DNA of 64,000 nt from contig NZ_JACCBH010000001.1 in the NCBI RefSeq assembly GCF_013409745.1, forward strand, positions 1,984,001-2,048,000. The letters are read 5' to 3'. Below are positions 54,971 to 63,904 of this stretch, in pieces. Source of the DNA: Microbacterium pseudoresistens. Its GTDB lineage: Bacteria > Actinomycetota > Actinomycetes > Actinomycetales > Microbacteriaceae. The position numbers and the translations under genes were made by a program. Below the pieces are notes generated by a model, which worked only from the letters and a program-made list of their open reading frames with translations, was not told where the DNA came from and did not search any database. How positions within the stretch are numbered: the stretch's first letter is position 1; the number at the start of each line of letters is the position of its first letter.

Positions 54971-56107
54971 ATGACTGAACACGTCCTCATCACCGGTGGT
55001 GCCGGCTTCATCGGCTCACGACTCGCACGCCGGCTGGTCTCCGAAGGTCATGAGGTGACGGTTCTGGACGCCCTGATCCCGCAGGTGCACGGAGACGAGC
55101 CGGAGAAGACCTCGTCGTTGCTGCGGTCTCTCGACGGGATCGCCACGGTCAAGCGCGGATCGGTCACCGACCGCGATGCACTGCGCGACGCTCTGGTCGG
55201 AGTCACCGCCGTCGTCCACCTCGCGGCGGAGACCGGGACGGGTCAGTCGATGTATGAGATCGACCGCTACGTCGAGGCGAACGTCGGTGGCACGGCGCGA
55301 CTGCTCGACCTTCTGACGAACGAGCCGCACATGGTCAAGCGCATCGTCATCGCCTCTTCGCGCTCCATCTACGGCGAGGGCTCCTACCGCACCGCCGACG
55401 GGCGCACGGTGTACCCGTCACACCGTGCCGACGACGACATGGCGGCCGGCGACTTCCAGGTCCACATGCCCGGCGAAGGCGAGCTGACGCTGATCCCCAC
55501 CGACGAGTCCGCGAAGCTGCATCCGTCCTCGGTGTACGGCATCACCAAGCAGATGCAGGAATCGCTCATCATGACAGTGGCGCCGACCATCGGCATCGAG
55601 CCGGTGGCGCTGCGATATCAGAACGTCTACGGTCCGGGGCAATCGCTGAAGAACCCGTACACGGGAATCCTCTCGATCTTCTCGACGCTGATCCGGCAGG
55701 GCAAGGCCATCAACATCTTCGAAGACGGTCGGGAGAGCCGGGACTTCGTCTACATCGATGATGTCGTGGAGGCCACGTTCCTCGCCGTCACGCACCCGTC
55801 CGCGCCGGGAGAGACGCTCAACGTCGGCTCTGGAGTGGCCACGACGGTCACCGAAGTCGTCGGAGCCTTGTTCACGGCCTTCCGCACGGAGGTGCCGACG
55901 CATATCACCGGCAATTACCGTCTCGGGGACATCAGGCACAACGTGGCCGATACCGGACGCCTCCGCACCGTGCTCGGGTTCGAACCGGCGACGTCCTTCT
56001 CCGAGGGGGTCCAGCGCTTCGTGGATTGGGTCCTCACCGAGCCGGTCGAAGAGGACACCTATCAGAAGTCGCTCGACGAGATGGCCTCCCGGAATCTGCT
56101 GAAGTGA
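54971..56107 (+). CDS. NAD-dependent epimerase/dehydratase (nucleotide-sugar)
   Basis: 378-aa extended [41 protein letters not shown] and the catalytic YGITK at the YxxxK position, then RYQNVYGPGQSLKNPYTGILSIF and NVGSG. Resembles UDP/dTDP-sugar 4-epimerases or dehydratases that act on hexoses in polysaccharide loci. An insert (about 125-180) with DDDMAAGDFQVHMPGEGE is unusual. Overlaps the acyltransferase gene by 4 nt. Confidence 0.9.
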   Translation: MTEHVLITGGAGFIGSRLARRLVSEGHEVTVLDALIPQVHGDEPEKTSSLLRSLDGIATVKRGSVTDRDALRDALVGVTAVVHLAAETGTGQSMYEIDRYVEANVGGTARLLDLLTNEPHMVKRIVIASSRSIYGEGSYRTADGRTVYPSHRADDDMAAGDFQVHMPGEGELTLIPTDESAKLHPSSVYGITKQMQESLIMTVAPTIGIEPVALRYQNVYGPGQSLKNPYTGILSIFSTLIRQGKAINIFEDGRESRDFVYIDDVVEATFLAVTHPSAPGETLNVGSGVATTVTEVVGALFTAFRTEVPTHITGNYRLGDIRHNVADTGRLRTVLGFEPATSFSEGVQRFVDWVLTEPVEEDTYQKSLDEMASRNLLK

Positions 56108-57192
56108 GTGCCGCACGGGTTCTCGATGGGGAGCCCTATCCCTATCGACGGAACAGCCTGAACCTGTTCCGTCTCATCTTGGCGGCCATCGTGCTGTTCG
56201 CCCACAGCTGGTACATCGCAGGGCGGGGGACCGGGCCGCTGATCCACGGTGAGAACCTCGGCGGCTGGGCCGTCGCCGGATTCTTCGTGCTCAGCGGATT
56301 CCTCATCACCAGGAGCCGTCTGCGCACCTCGGCGGGAGACTACCTGCTCCACAGGGTCGCCCGTATCTACCCGGCGTTCCTCGTCTGCCTGCTGGTCACC
56401 GCCGGACTCTTCGGGCCGATCGCGGCGCTGCTGGAGCACGGCACGCTCGCGGGATACCTCAGCACCCCGGTGACGCCGTTCCAATACGTCTGGGGAAACC
56501 TCGGACTCGCCGTGTCGAGCTACGACATCGGCGCGACTCTCGACACCGTGCCCTATCCGAACGCGTGGAACGGGTCGCTGTGGACCCTGTACTACGAGTT
56601 CCTCTGCTACCTCACGGTCTGGGTTCTGGGAGCATGGGCGCTGTTCCGGCGCTCGATCCTCCCGGCGTTCATCCTCTTCGCGCTGAGCGTCCTGGTCTGG
56701 GCGAACCTCGGATTCCTCGCCCGTTTCGGACTCGACCCCAGCTTCGGGCTGTTGTTCAAGCTGCTGCCCTTCTTCCTCGGCGGCGCATGCGCCTACTTCA
56801 TCGTCGATCGGTTCGGCATCAACCGGTGGATCGCCATTGCCACGATCGTCATCGCTGTCGCACTGATCGTGCTCGTCCCGGGCTGGGGCGGACAGGTCTC
56901 GGCGCCGTTCCTCACGTACGGCCTGCTCTTCCTCTCGACCGTGATCCCGCAACCCCGATGGATCGCGAAGAATGACATCTCCTACGGGTTCTACATCTAC
57001 GCGTGGCCGGTCCAGCAGCTGATGGTGCTCGCCGGCGGACTGCGGTGGGGCATGGTGGTGTACATCATTCTCACGATCGTGGGGACGGTGATTCTCGCAG
57101 CAGCGAGTTGGTTCCTCATCGAGCGACCCAGCATGCAACGCGTGCGGCACCGACGCGAGCCCGCCGCGACCATCGCGCCCGCAGCCAGCTGA
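56104..57192 (+). CDS. Acyltransferase 3 (OafA/YrhL-type) membrane protein
   Basis: 362-aa integral membrane O-acyltransferase with about ten helices. N-terminal NLFRLILAAIVLFAHSW contains the catalytic-type histidine after the first helix; GWAVAGFFVLSGFLITRSR and the WSLWTLYYEF-like block (WNGSLWTLYYEFLCYL) are family marks. Likely O-acetylates a sugar of the surface polymer. GTG start overlaps the epimerase stop by 4 nt. Confidence 0.9.
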   Translation: MSAARVLDGEPYPYRRNSLNLFRLILAAIVLFAHSWYIAGRGTGPLIHGENLGGWAVAGFFVLSGFLITRSRLRTSAGDYLLHRVARIYPAFLVCLLVTAGLFGPIAALLEHGTLAGYLSTPVTPFQYVWGNLGLAVSSYDIGATLDTVPYPNAWNGSLWTLYYEFLCYLTVWVLGAWALFRRSILPAFILFALSVLVWANLGFLARFGLDPSFGLLFKLLPFFLGGACAYFIVDRFGINRWIAIATIVIAVALIVLVPGWGGQVSAPFLTYGLLFLSTVIPQPRWIAKNDISYGFYIYAWPVQQLMVLAGGLRWGMVVYIILTIVGTVILAAASWFLIERPSMQRVRHRREPAATIAPAAS

Positions 57193-57210
57193 CAATCGGA
57201 GGACTTCACC

Positions 57211-58305
57211 GTGGCACGCATCTTCGTCGACCTTCTCTCGCTGACCGGGAAGAAGGGGGGCATGGAGACGTACGCCCGAGAGCTATACACCCAGCTCGGC
57301 GCGCTCGCTCCTCAGCACGAGTACATCGGGTACTTCAGCAAGGAGGGGTGGGAACTGGACAGGAGCTGGTTCCCGGGAGAGGGGATCGCATCGGGGATCA
57401 GCGGTGAGAACCGCTTCGCCTGGGCGTGGGGAGAGCTGCGCTGCGGACGCGCAGCCGCGAAGGCGGGGGCGGATCTGCTCCATTCTCCGATGACTCTCGG
57501 GCCCGCTCGCACTCGGATGCCCGCGGTCATCTCCATGCACGACATGCTGTACTGGAGCCATCCGCAATACATGTCGACGCCGCTGTACACCCAGCCGGTC
57601 AAGGTCATGGAGCGTCTCGCGGCGCGGAACGCGACGCGCATCCTCACGATCAGCGAGGTCTCGCGCGCGGCGATTCAGCAGTACCTCAAGGTTCCTGGTG
57701 ATCGCATCGACCTCGTCCCGTTGTCCGGTACGCCGCTGGATGGCGTCGACCGCACGCGCGCGTCGGAGAACGGGCCGATGGTGCTCGCGACCGGAAACCG
57801 ACGTCCGCACAAGAACTGGCCATCACTGATCCGCGCGCTGCCGCTCATCGACCCCGCCGAGCGTCCGCGGGTCGTGGTCACGGGGAGCCACGGCGATGAC
57901 CCGTTGCTGGAGGTCGTGGCAGAGACGCAGATGCAGGATTGGGTGGATCTGCGCAGCTGGGTCGATACCGATGAGATGCGCGAGCTGTACTCGACGGCGA
58001 CCGTGCTCGCGATGCCCTCCTTCGCCGACGGCTTCTCCTTGCCCGCGCTCGAGGCGATGATGGCCGGCCTGCCGGTCATGATGAGCGACATCCCCGTCTA
58101 CCACGAGGTGGTCGGCGATGTCGCCCTGTTCATCGATCCGACGGATCTGGACTCGATCGCCGCCGCGATGCGCACAGCGGCGACGTCGCCCGAACTGATG
58201 GCTCAGCTGACGGAGCGCGGATACGAGCGCGCCGCCGCCTTCTCGTGGGAGAGGACGGCGCGGGGCACTCTCGCGTCGTTCGAACGGGCGCTGAAGGGTC
58301 GTTGA
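57211..58305 (+). CDS. Glycosyltransferase family 4
   Basis: 364-aa GT-B enzyme. N-terminal GGMETYARELYTQL, acceptor loop SMHDMLYWSHP, ISEVSRAAI; C-terminal donor site ATGNRRPHKNW and PSFADGFSLPALEAMMAGLPVMMSD containing the EX7E-type motif. GGAGG lies 8 nt before the GTG start. Next to the colitose-type sugar genes (converging, 31-nt gap), so it could be a transferase for that sugar; this is inference. Confidence 0.92.
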   Translation: MARIFVDLLSLTGKKGGMETYARELYTQLGALAPQHEYIGYFSKEGWELDRSWFPGEGIASGISGENRFAWAWGELRCGRAAAKAGADLLHSPMTLGPARTRMPAVISMHDMLYWSHPQYMSTPLYTQPVKVMERLAARNATRILTISEVSRAAIQQYLKVPGDRIDLVPLSGTPLDGVDRTRASENGPMVLATGNRRPHKNWPSLIRALPLIDPAERPRVVVTGSHGDDPLLEVVAETQMQDWVDLRSWVDTDEMRELYSTATVLAMPSFADGFSLPALEAMMAGLPVMMSDIPVYHEVVGDVALFIDPTDLDSIAAAMRTAATSPELMAQLTERGYERAAAFSWERTARGTLASFERALKGR

Positions 58306-58336
58306 CCGGAGTTCCGGTTCGTCGTGAGCCGGGGCG

Positions 58337-59521
58337 TCAGCCCGCGGCGACCCGTTCGACGGTTTCGGCGACCAGATCGAGACCGTCGCGCACCGGGTAG
58401 TGATGGTTGCCGATGAACAGCCCGTCCACGTGGACTTTGTCGGCGGCGGGCAGCTCGTCGGGCACGATGGCATCGAGGTGCTTCATCACGGGGTTGCGGG
58501 TGAAGTTTCCCGCGACGATGGGGCGCGATTCGATCCCGGCCTCGTCGAAGGCGGTGACGAGTTCGGCGCGGCGCCCGGCCAGTGCGCCCTCCAGGACCAT
58601 CGAGAACCCGAACCAGCTGCTCTCTCCGGTCTCTTTCTGCAGTCTGACGGCGGGGATGCCGGAGAAGCGCTCCTGGAAGTACTCGGCGTTCTCGCGGCGA
58701 CCGGCGATCAGGTCCGGGATCTTCTTGAGCTGCTCCAGTCCCAGCGCCCCTTCCATCTCGAGCGGCCGCACGTTGTAGCCGGGCAGCACGAAACGGAACA
58801 GGTCATCCCAGGCGTTGCCGGATTTGTCGTGCACGTGGTTCTCGGCAGGCAGGTCTCTGGTCCAGCCGTGCGAGCGCAGCGAGAGCATCTCCTGGTAGAG
58901 CTGTTCGTCGTCCGTCAGGATGATTCCTCCCTCCATCGTGGCGATGTGGTGGGAGAAGAACGAGCTGAAGGTGCCCGCGAGTCCCGCGGTTCCGGTCACG
59001 ATGCCGTCGGAGACGGCTCCGAGGGACTCGCAGTTGTCCTCGAGAAGAACCAGTCCGTGCGCTTCGGCGAGGGCACGCAGCCGTGTGAGGTCGTTCGGGT
59101 TCCCGAGAAGGTTGACGGCGAAGACGGCCTTTGTGCGAGGTCCGACCGCCTTCTCGAGGAGGTCGAGGTCGACGTTCAGAGTGTCGATGTCGATGTCGAC
59201 GAACTTCGGCCGCAACCCGTACTGCGTCAGGGGGTAATACGTCGTCGGCCAGGACACCGCGGGGACCAGGACTTCGTCACCGCGGGCGAGATCGAATCTC
59301 GGATCGACGACGGCCGCCGCCACCGCGATGAGGTTGGCAGAGCTGCCGGAGTTGACCATGACACCGAACCCGGCGCCGAAATGGGCGGCGAAGGCGCCTT
59401 CGAACTCCTTCACCAGAGGGCCCATGGTGAACCGACCGCTCTCCGTCACGCGTCGGATCGCGGAGTACTCCGCGTCGTCCCAGGTGGACGTGGCGAGCGG
59501 GTAGGCGGGTGTCTTCGTCAT
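58337..59521 (-). CDS. colD: DegT/DnrJ-fold 3-dehydratase, ColD-like (GDP-4-keto-6-deoxymannose 3-dehydratase)
   Basis: 394-aa PLP enzyme of the sugar-aminotransferase fold. The position of the Schiff-base lysine is His191 in SSFFSHHIATMEGG, exactly the substitution that defines ColD-type 3-deoxygenases (E. coli ColD uses His188) rather than aminotransferases. NSGSSANL, LLEDNCESLGA and PGYNVRPLEMEGALGLEQL are intact. Predicted reaction: PMP/glutamate-dependent removal of the C3 hydroxyl of GDP-4-keto-6-deoxymannose. The ATG overlaps the reductase gene stop by 4 nt. Third gene of gmd-fcl-like-colD. Confidence 0.85.
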   Translation of the reverse strand: MTKTPAYPLATSTWDDAEYSAIRRVTESGRFTMGPLVKEFEGAFAAHFGAGFGVMVNSGSSANLIAVAAAVVDPRFDLARGDEVLVPAVSWPTTYYPLTQYGLRPKFVDIDIDTLNVDLDLLEKAVGPRTKAVFAVNLLGNPNDLTRLRALAEAHGLVLLEDNCESLGAVSDGIVTGTAGLAGTFSSFFSHHIATMEGGIILTDDEQLYQEMLSLRSHGWTRDLPAENHVHDKSGNAWDDLFRFVLPGYNVRPLEMEGALGLEQLKKIPDLIAGRRENAEYFQERFSGIPAVRLQKETGESSWFGFSMVLEGALAGRRAELVTAFDEAGIESRPIVAGNFTRNPVMKHLDAIVPDELPAADKVHVDGLFIGNHHYPVRDGLDLVAETVERVAAG

Positions 59522-60456
59522 CGGATGTCTCCATCGGCAATCTGTCGTAGGTAGGACTCGTAGCAGGCGGTCATGCCGTCTGCCATGGTCGTCTGGGCAT
59601 GCCATCCATGCTCGCGTGCGGACGTGGAATCGAGCAGCCGCTGCGGCACCCCGCTGGGCTTGGACTCGTCGAAATCGAGCCGTCCGCTGTAGCCGACCAC
59701 GTCACGGGCGATCTCGTAGTACTCGCGGATGCTGTGGTCGACGCCGGCGCCGATGTTCATGACCGACGGCCAGGAATCGATGCTCTCGATCTCGCCCGCG
59801 ATCCAGCCGGCGAGGTCAGGAGCATAGGTGAACTCACGACGCGCCGTCCCGTCTCCCCAGACCTCGACGGTCTCGGAGTCGCGTGCGGCGGCCTCGTGCG
59901 TCTTGCGGAGCGCGGAGGCGATGAGATGCGCGCGCTCGGGGTGGAACGTGTCCCGCGGGCCGTACAGGTTGGACGGAAGCAGCGATCGATACGCGCGACC
60001 ATCCTGCGAGGAGGCGTACCCGACGGCGGTGAGGCCGGCGAGCTTCGCGAGGCCGTAGCCTTCGTTCGCGGGTTCGAGGCGACCGGAGAAGAGCTGGCCC
60101 TCACGGATCGGGTTGGTAGCAGACGCCGGGTAGACGGCGGCGCTCGCGATGTACAGCATGCGCGGGACATCGGAGCGCGTTGCGGCATCGATGACCGATG
60201 AGTCGATCCGGAGGTTGTCGAGCAGATAGGGAAGCGGGCGCGCGACCTTGTCGGCGATACCCCCCACTCTGGCGGCGGCATGGATGACGAGGTCAGGTGC
60301 GCAGTCGCTCATCGCAGCACGGGTCGCCGCAGCATCGCGCAGATCGAGGTCCGCGCTGCGCCAGCCGACGATCTCGTCATCGGGGCGTTGGCGTTGCCAT
60401 GCCTCGGCGATGCTGGAGCCGAGCATGCCGCCCGCACCGGTCAGCAGGACGCGCAC
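59518..60456 (-). CDS. GDP-L-fucose synthase / GDP-colitose synthase (ColC)-like epimerase-reductase
   Basis: 312-aa SDR of the Fcl/WcaG/ColC group: LLTGAGGMLGSSI, HAAARVGGI, IASAAVYPASA, the YxxxK in YGLAKLAG, and PSNLYGPRDTF. In the fucose branch it would epimerise C3/C5 and reduce C4 of GDP-4-keto-6-deoxymannose. With a ColD partner the expected product is GDP-L-colitose (C5 epimerisation and C4 reduction). GTG start; 6 nt after the gmd stop. Sequence alone cannot tell Fcl from ColC; the ColD neighbour favours ColC. Confidence 0.85.
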   Translation of the reverse strand: MRVLLTGAGGMLGSSIAEAWQRQRPDDEIVGWRSADLDLRDAAATRAAMSDCAPDLVIHAAARVGGIADKVARPLPYLLDNLRIDSSVIDAATRSDVPRMLYIASAAVYPASATNPIREGQLFSGRLEPANEGYGLAKLAGLTAVGYASSQDGRAYRSLLPSNLYGPRDTFHPERAHLIASALRKTHEAAARDSETVEVWGDGTARREFTYAPDLAGWIAGEIESIDSWPSVMNIGAGVDHSIREYYEIARDVVGYSGRLDFDESKPSGVPQRLLDSTSAREHGWHAQTTMADGMTACYESYLRQIADGDIR

Positions 60457-60462
60457 GTGGCG

Positions 60463-61491
60463 TCAGCTCTGAACCTGATCGACGAAGTGCCTGCCCTCGA
60501 TCTCGAGGGCGGCGACGTCGGCGTCGACCATGATCTGCGCGAGGCGCGGTGTGAGGACCTTGGGCTCCCATCCGAGGAGATCCTTTGCCCTGCCGTAGTC
60601 GCCGATCAGCGCGTCGACCTCGGTCGGGCGCAGGTAGCGCTCATCGAAGCGAACGTGCTTCTCCCAGTCGAGACCGGCGTGCGCGAAGGAGAACTGCAGG
60701 AAGTCCTTCACCGTGTACGCGGTGTTGGTGGCGAGCACATAGTCCGTCGGCTCGTCGTGCTGGAGCATGCGCCACATGCCCTCGACGTACTCCGGCGCAT
60801 AGCCCCAGTCGCGCACGGCGTCGAGGTTGCCCAGGTAGAGCTCGTCCTGGAGGCCGGCCTTGATGCGTGCCACTGCCCTGGTGATCTTGCGCGTGACGAA
60901 CGTTCCGCCGCGTCGCGGGGACTCGTGGTTGAACAGGATGCCGTTGACCGCGAAGAGGTCGTAGGCCTCGCGGTAGTTCCGAGTGATCCAGTACGAGTAG
61001 ACCTTGGCGACGCCATAGGGCGAACGCGGGTAGAACGGCGTCTCCTCGTTCTGCGGCGGCGGGGTCGCGCCGAACATCTCGGAACTGGATGCCTGATAGA
61101 AGCGGCAGTCGATGTGCGCCGCCCTGATCGCTTCGAGCAGCCGGGTCGTACCCATTCCGGTGATGTCGCCCGTGTATTCGGGTTCGTCGAAACTGACACG
61201 GACGTGGGACTGCGCGGCCAGGTTGTACACCTCGTGCGGCTGGATCTCGTTGAGAAGCGTGACCAGACGGGAACCGTCTGCGAGGTCGGCGAAGTGAAGG
61301 AAGAGGCGATGGTCCTCGGCCTGGGCCGGCTGGTAGACGTGATCGATGCGCTGAGTGTTGAACGAGGACGACCGGCGGATCAGGCCGTGCACCTCGTAGC
61401 CCTTCTCCAGGAGCAACTCGGCGAGGTAACTGCCATCCTGGCCGGTGATGCCGGTGATGAGTGCGCGCTTGGGCGACTGGCTGTCGGTCAT
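60463..61491 (-). CDS. gmd: GDP-mannose 4,6-dehydratase
   Basis: 342-aa extended SDR making GDP-4-keto-6-deoxymannose, the precursor of fucose, rhamnose-D, perosamine or colitose. [41 protein letters not shown], and [10 protein letters not shown] with Tyr/Lys are canonical. It has its own leader: TAGACT at 61548-61543 (minus strand) and AGGAG 9 nt before the ATG. First gene of the three-gene deoxysugar set. Confidence 0.95.
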   Translation of the reverse strand: MTDSQSPKRALITGITGQDGSYLAELLLEKGYEVHGLIRRSSSFNTQRIDHVYQPAQAEDHRLFLHFADLADGSRLVTLLNEIQPHEVYNLAAQSHVRVSFDEPEYTGDITGMGTTRLLEAIRAAHIDCRFYQASSSEMFGATPPPQNEETPFYPRSPYGVAKVYSYWITRNYREAYDLFAVNGILFNHESPRRGGTFVTRKITRAVARIKAGLQDELYLGNLDAVRDWGYAPEYVEGMWRMLQHDEPTDYVLATNTAYTVKDFLQFSFAHAGLDWEKHVRFDERYLRPTEVDALIGDYGRAKDLLGWEPKVLTPRLAQIMVDADVAALEIEGRHFVDQVQS

Positions 61492-61548
61492 GAGGCGAAG
61501 GCTCCTGGATTGCAGATGAGAACGAGGCGAAAGGCTCGGAACAGTCTA
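61492..61548 (-). promoter_or_regulatory. Promoter and RBS of the gmd operon
   Basis: TAGACT (-10-like) at 61548-61543 overlaps the flippase stop codon. AGGAGC sits at 61506-61501, 9 nt before the gmd ATG, giving a leader of about 45 nt. Confidence 0.5.
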
Positions 61549-62799
61549 GCCGAGGGCGTTGCGGCTGCCTGGAACGCCGCCGACGGAGCGGTGCAGCAGC
61601 CCGGCGACGTGGACGATGAGACCGAGAAGAGCCGGAACGGTCAGCGCGACGTTCACGCGCAGCGCGAAATCCCAGGGCATGAGCAGACCGACGACGGTGA
61701 GCGCAGCGGCGATCGCCCACCCGAGGATGTTGCGCGAGTGCTGACGACGGGCGACGAGGGCGGCGCCCGTGATCGACAGCAGCGCCACAAGGCCTGCGCT
61801 GACGAGGATGATCGCCATCGTCACGGCGTCGATGGTGTACTTCCCGGCCGACAACACGCTGATCAGCCACGGGCCTGCGGCCGCCGCGAGGGCGGCGAGC
61901 GCCAGGATCACGAGGATCGCGAGACCGAGCACTCCGAGCACGCGTCGAGACGGATCGTGCTTGCGGTCGCGGAAGACGGCGGAGATCAGAAAGCTCTGCA
62001 ATGCCAGGACCGGGACGACGATCGGTGCACGGGACAACGTGATCGCAAGCATGATGGCCCCGAGGGAGGTCGCCGGTTCCTGCGCAGCGGTGATTCCGAT
62101 GATCAGAGGCAAGCCCGAGATCATCGCTCCGGTGCACGCGGCGGCGCCGACGGTGCTCATGATGTTGCGCGACAACGCGGGCAGTGAGACGTCCAGAGCG
62201 AACCGCCCCACCACGCGTCGGCGGGTGACGATCCACAGCAGCAGGAATGCGAGTCCGAAGGGGAACGCGATCCCGCAGGCGAGCCAGATCGGCGGAAGTC
62301 CGAGAACGAGCGCGGCGCCGAGCAGGAGAACACGGAGTGCGGCATCGGTCACCGTCAGCAGAGCGGCGTCACGCCAGAGGTGCAGTCCGTAGAAGACGCC
62401 TCCGAGCACGGCGGTCATGAGATACCCGATGAGACCGATGCCCAGCACGAGAGCGAGCGCGAACCCGTTGATGGGCACAGTCGTCGCGCCGAGGACCAGC
62501 CCGAGGACGATGCTCGCCCCGACCACGACGATGCTCGCTCCCACCGTGAAGCGGCGGAGCACGGTGTTCGGAGGGTGGTCGGTCGAGGGGCGTGCTGCGC
62601 GAGAGACCTCCTGCTGGACCCCCGACATCGTGGCGACGCAGAGATAGACGGCGGACCAGGTCACGGAGAACGAGACGTACGAACTGTTCGAGAGGAACGC
62701 GGGGGCGAGGAGCTGGACGACATACCCGAACGCGCCGGCGACGGCGGTGGCGAGAAGAATCCACCGCAGTCCGGCGGAGGCGGTGTGCGATGAGGTCAT
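61546..62799 (-). CDS. Polysaccharide flippase (Wzx/MurJ-like, oligosaccharide flippase family)
   Basis: 417-aa membrane protein with about 11-12 helices and no catalytic motif; Arg-rich connecting loops (RRQHSRN, RRRVVGR). Resembles lipid-linked oligosaccharide flippases found in glycan loci. It overlaps the DUF2304 gene by 4 nt. Its presence beside an ABC exporter suggests two separate export routes, or assembly of a second polymer or side chain. Confidence 0.8.
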   Translation of the reverse strand: MTSSHTASAGLRWILLATAVAGAFGYVVQLLAPAFLSNSSYVSFSVTWSAVYLCVATMSGVQQEVSRAARPSTDHPPNTVLRRFTVGASIVVVGASIVLGLVLGATTVPINGFALALVLGIGLIGYLMTAVLGGVFYGLHLWRDAALLTVTDAALRVLLLGAALVLGLPPIWLACGIAFPFGLAFLLLWIVTRRRVVGRFALDVSLPALSRNIMSTVGAAACTGAMISGLPLIIGITAAQEPATSLGAIMLAITLSRAPIVVPVLALQSFLISAVFRDRKHDPSRRVLGVLGLAILVILALAALAAAAGPWLISVLSAGKYTIDAVTMAIILVSAGLVALLSITGAALVARRQHSRNILGWAIAAALTVVGLLMPWDFALRVNVALTVPALLGLIVHVAGLLHRSVGGVPGSRNALG

Positions 62800-63179
62800 C
62801 TGGCGTCGTCTGGGCCCTGCTCGCCGCGGTCATCGCCGGACGGATCGCGAAGCGCCTCGACATCCGCCCGGAGCAGCGCAACCTCTTCCGCGACGCGACG
62901 GACTTCGTCCTCCGCCTGCGAGAGCTCCCAGGAGAGGTGGAGCGCGACGCCGACGAGAAGCACCAGGGCGAGCGCGAAGATCAGGTTCGAGGGGACCTCG
63001 ACGTTCAGCAATCCTGAGAGACCGACGAGCAGCCCGGGGAAGATCGCGAGCACGAGGATGGCGACGCCGATGAACAGCCAGATGATCGCGTACTTCTCAC
63101 GCAGCTGTCTCTTGAGGAGGAGCATGAGGATGACGCCGAGGACGGCGAGCGAGAAGGCGATGCCCACGACCACGATCAC
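62796..63179 (-). CDS. DUF2304 domain-containing small membrane protein
   Basis: 127-aa protein: two or three hydrophobic segments (about 1-20, 32-52, 62-82) followed by an acidic/amphipathic coiled-coil-prone helix (EEVALLRADVEALRD). Typically found next to polyprenyl-phosphate-sugar transferase genes; role unknown, perhaps anchoring the neighbouring GT2. GTG start overlaps the GT2 stop by 4 nt and its stop overlaps the flippase start by 4 nt. Confidence 0.85.
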   Translation of the reverse strand: MIVVVGIAFSLAVLGVILMLLLKRQLREKYAIIWLFIGVAILVLAIFPGLLVGLSGLLNVEVPSNLIFALALVLLVGVALHLSWELSQAEDEVRRVAEEVALLRADVEALRDPSGDDRGEQGPDDAR

Positions 63180-63904
63180 GACGTGCGCTCCTTGGTTCTG
63201 CGACCGCGAAGCAGCGCCAGGGCGAGCGCGAAAGCGGCGCGGAAGAGGTAGCGCGCCGCCGCGAGCGGATTGTGACTGGGCTGGCCATGGGCTCGGGGCC
63301 TCATCGCCACGGGGACCTGCGTCACCGTCAGTCCCGCGTGGATCGCTCCCACGAGGGAATCGATCGTGTCACCGAGATACTCGGCCGGGTAGAACCGCAC
63401 GTACTGATCGATGGCGCGACGATTCGCGGCACGGAACCCGGAGGTCACGTCGGTGAGGCGGACGCCGCTGATCCGAGACAGAACGGCGGCGAGCATCTTC
63501 ATCGCCCAACGACGGGGTCCTCTGGCCTTGTAGTCGCCGACGTCGGCGAAGCGGGCGGCGATCGATATGTCCGCATCGCTCAGACCCGCGAGCACCGCGG
63601 CGATGTCCGCGGGGTTGTGCTGCCCGTCGGCATCGACCTGGATGGCTTGCGAGTAGCCATGGCGCTGCGCATACGTGAAGCCGGTCCGCATCGCACCGCC
63701 GACCCCCATGTTGAAGGGGAGAATGACGACTCGTGCTCCTGCTGCCGCTGCGACGGCCGCGGTGGCATCGGTCGACCCGTCGTCGATCACGAGCACGTCG
63801 TACGCAGGGTCCGCGTCGCGGATCTCGCGAACCGTGTTCGCCACGTTCTGCTCTTCGTTCCACGCGGGGACGATGATGAGCGCGCGCTCGCGGGGGGATG
63901 CCAT
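63176..63904 (-). CDS. Glycosyltransferase family 2 (polyprenyl-phosphate-sugar synthase-like)
   Basis: 242-aa GT2 with IIVPAWNEEQNVANTV, nucleotide-binding DDGSTD (41-46) and metal-binding DADGQH (91-96), the arrangement of dolichol-/undecaprenyl-phosphate mannose or glucose synthases. No C-terminal GtrA domain; membrane attachment may come from the DUF2304 partner. First gene of the minus-strand operon. TAGAAT at 63919-63914 lies 9 nt upstream of the ATG, a near-leaderless promoter. Confidence 0.88.
   Translation of the reverse strand: MASPRERALIIVPAWNEEQNVANTVREIRDADPAYDVLVIDDGSTDATAAVAAAAGARVVILPFNMGVGGAMRTGFTYAQRHGYSQAIQVDADGQHNPADIAAVLAGLSDADISIAARFADVGDYKARGPRRWAMKMLAAVLSRISGVRLTDVTSGFRAANRRAIDQYVRFYPAEYLGDTIDSLVGAIHAGLTVTQVPVAMRPRAHGQPSHNPLAAARYLFRAAFALALALLRGRRTKERTS

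Noticed and set aside
58305..58318. ACCGGA-GT-TCCGGT after the GT4 gene as a terminator
   Set aside because: The loop is too small for a normal hairpin and the stem is short; could be chance in this composition.
58337..59521. Loss of the PLP lysine as a sign of a dead aminotransferase
   Set aside because: The replacement is histidine within SHHIATMEGG, the known ColD-type pattern, and the gene sits with gmd and an Fcl/ColC-like gene; it is a functional variant rather than a pseudogene.
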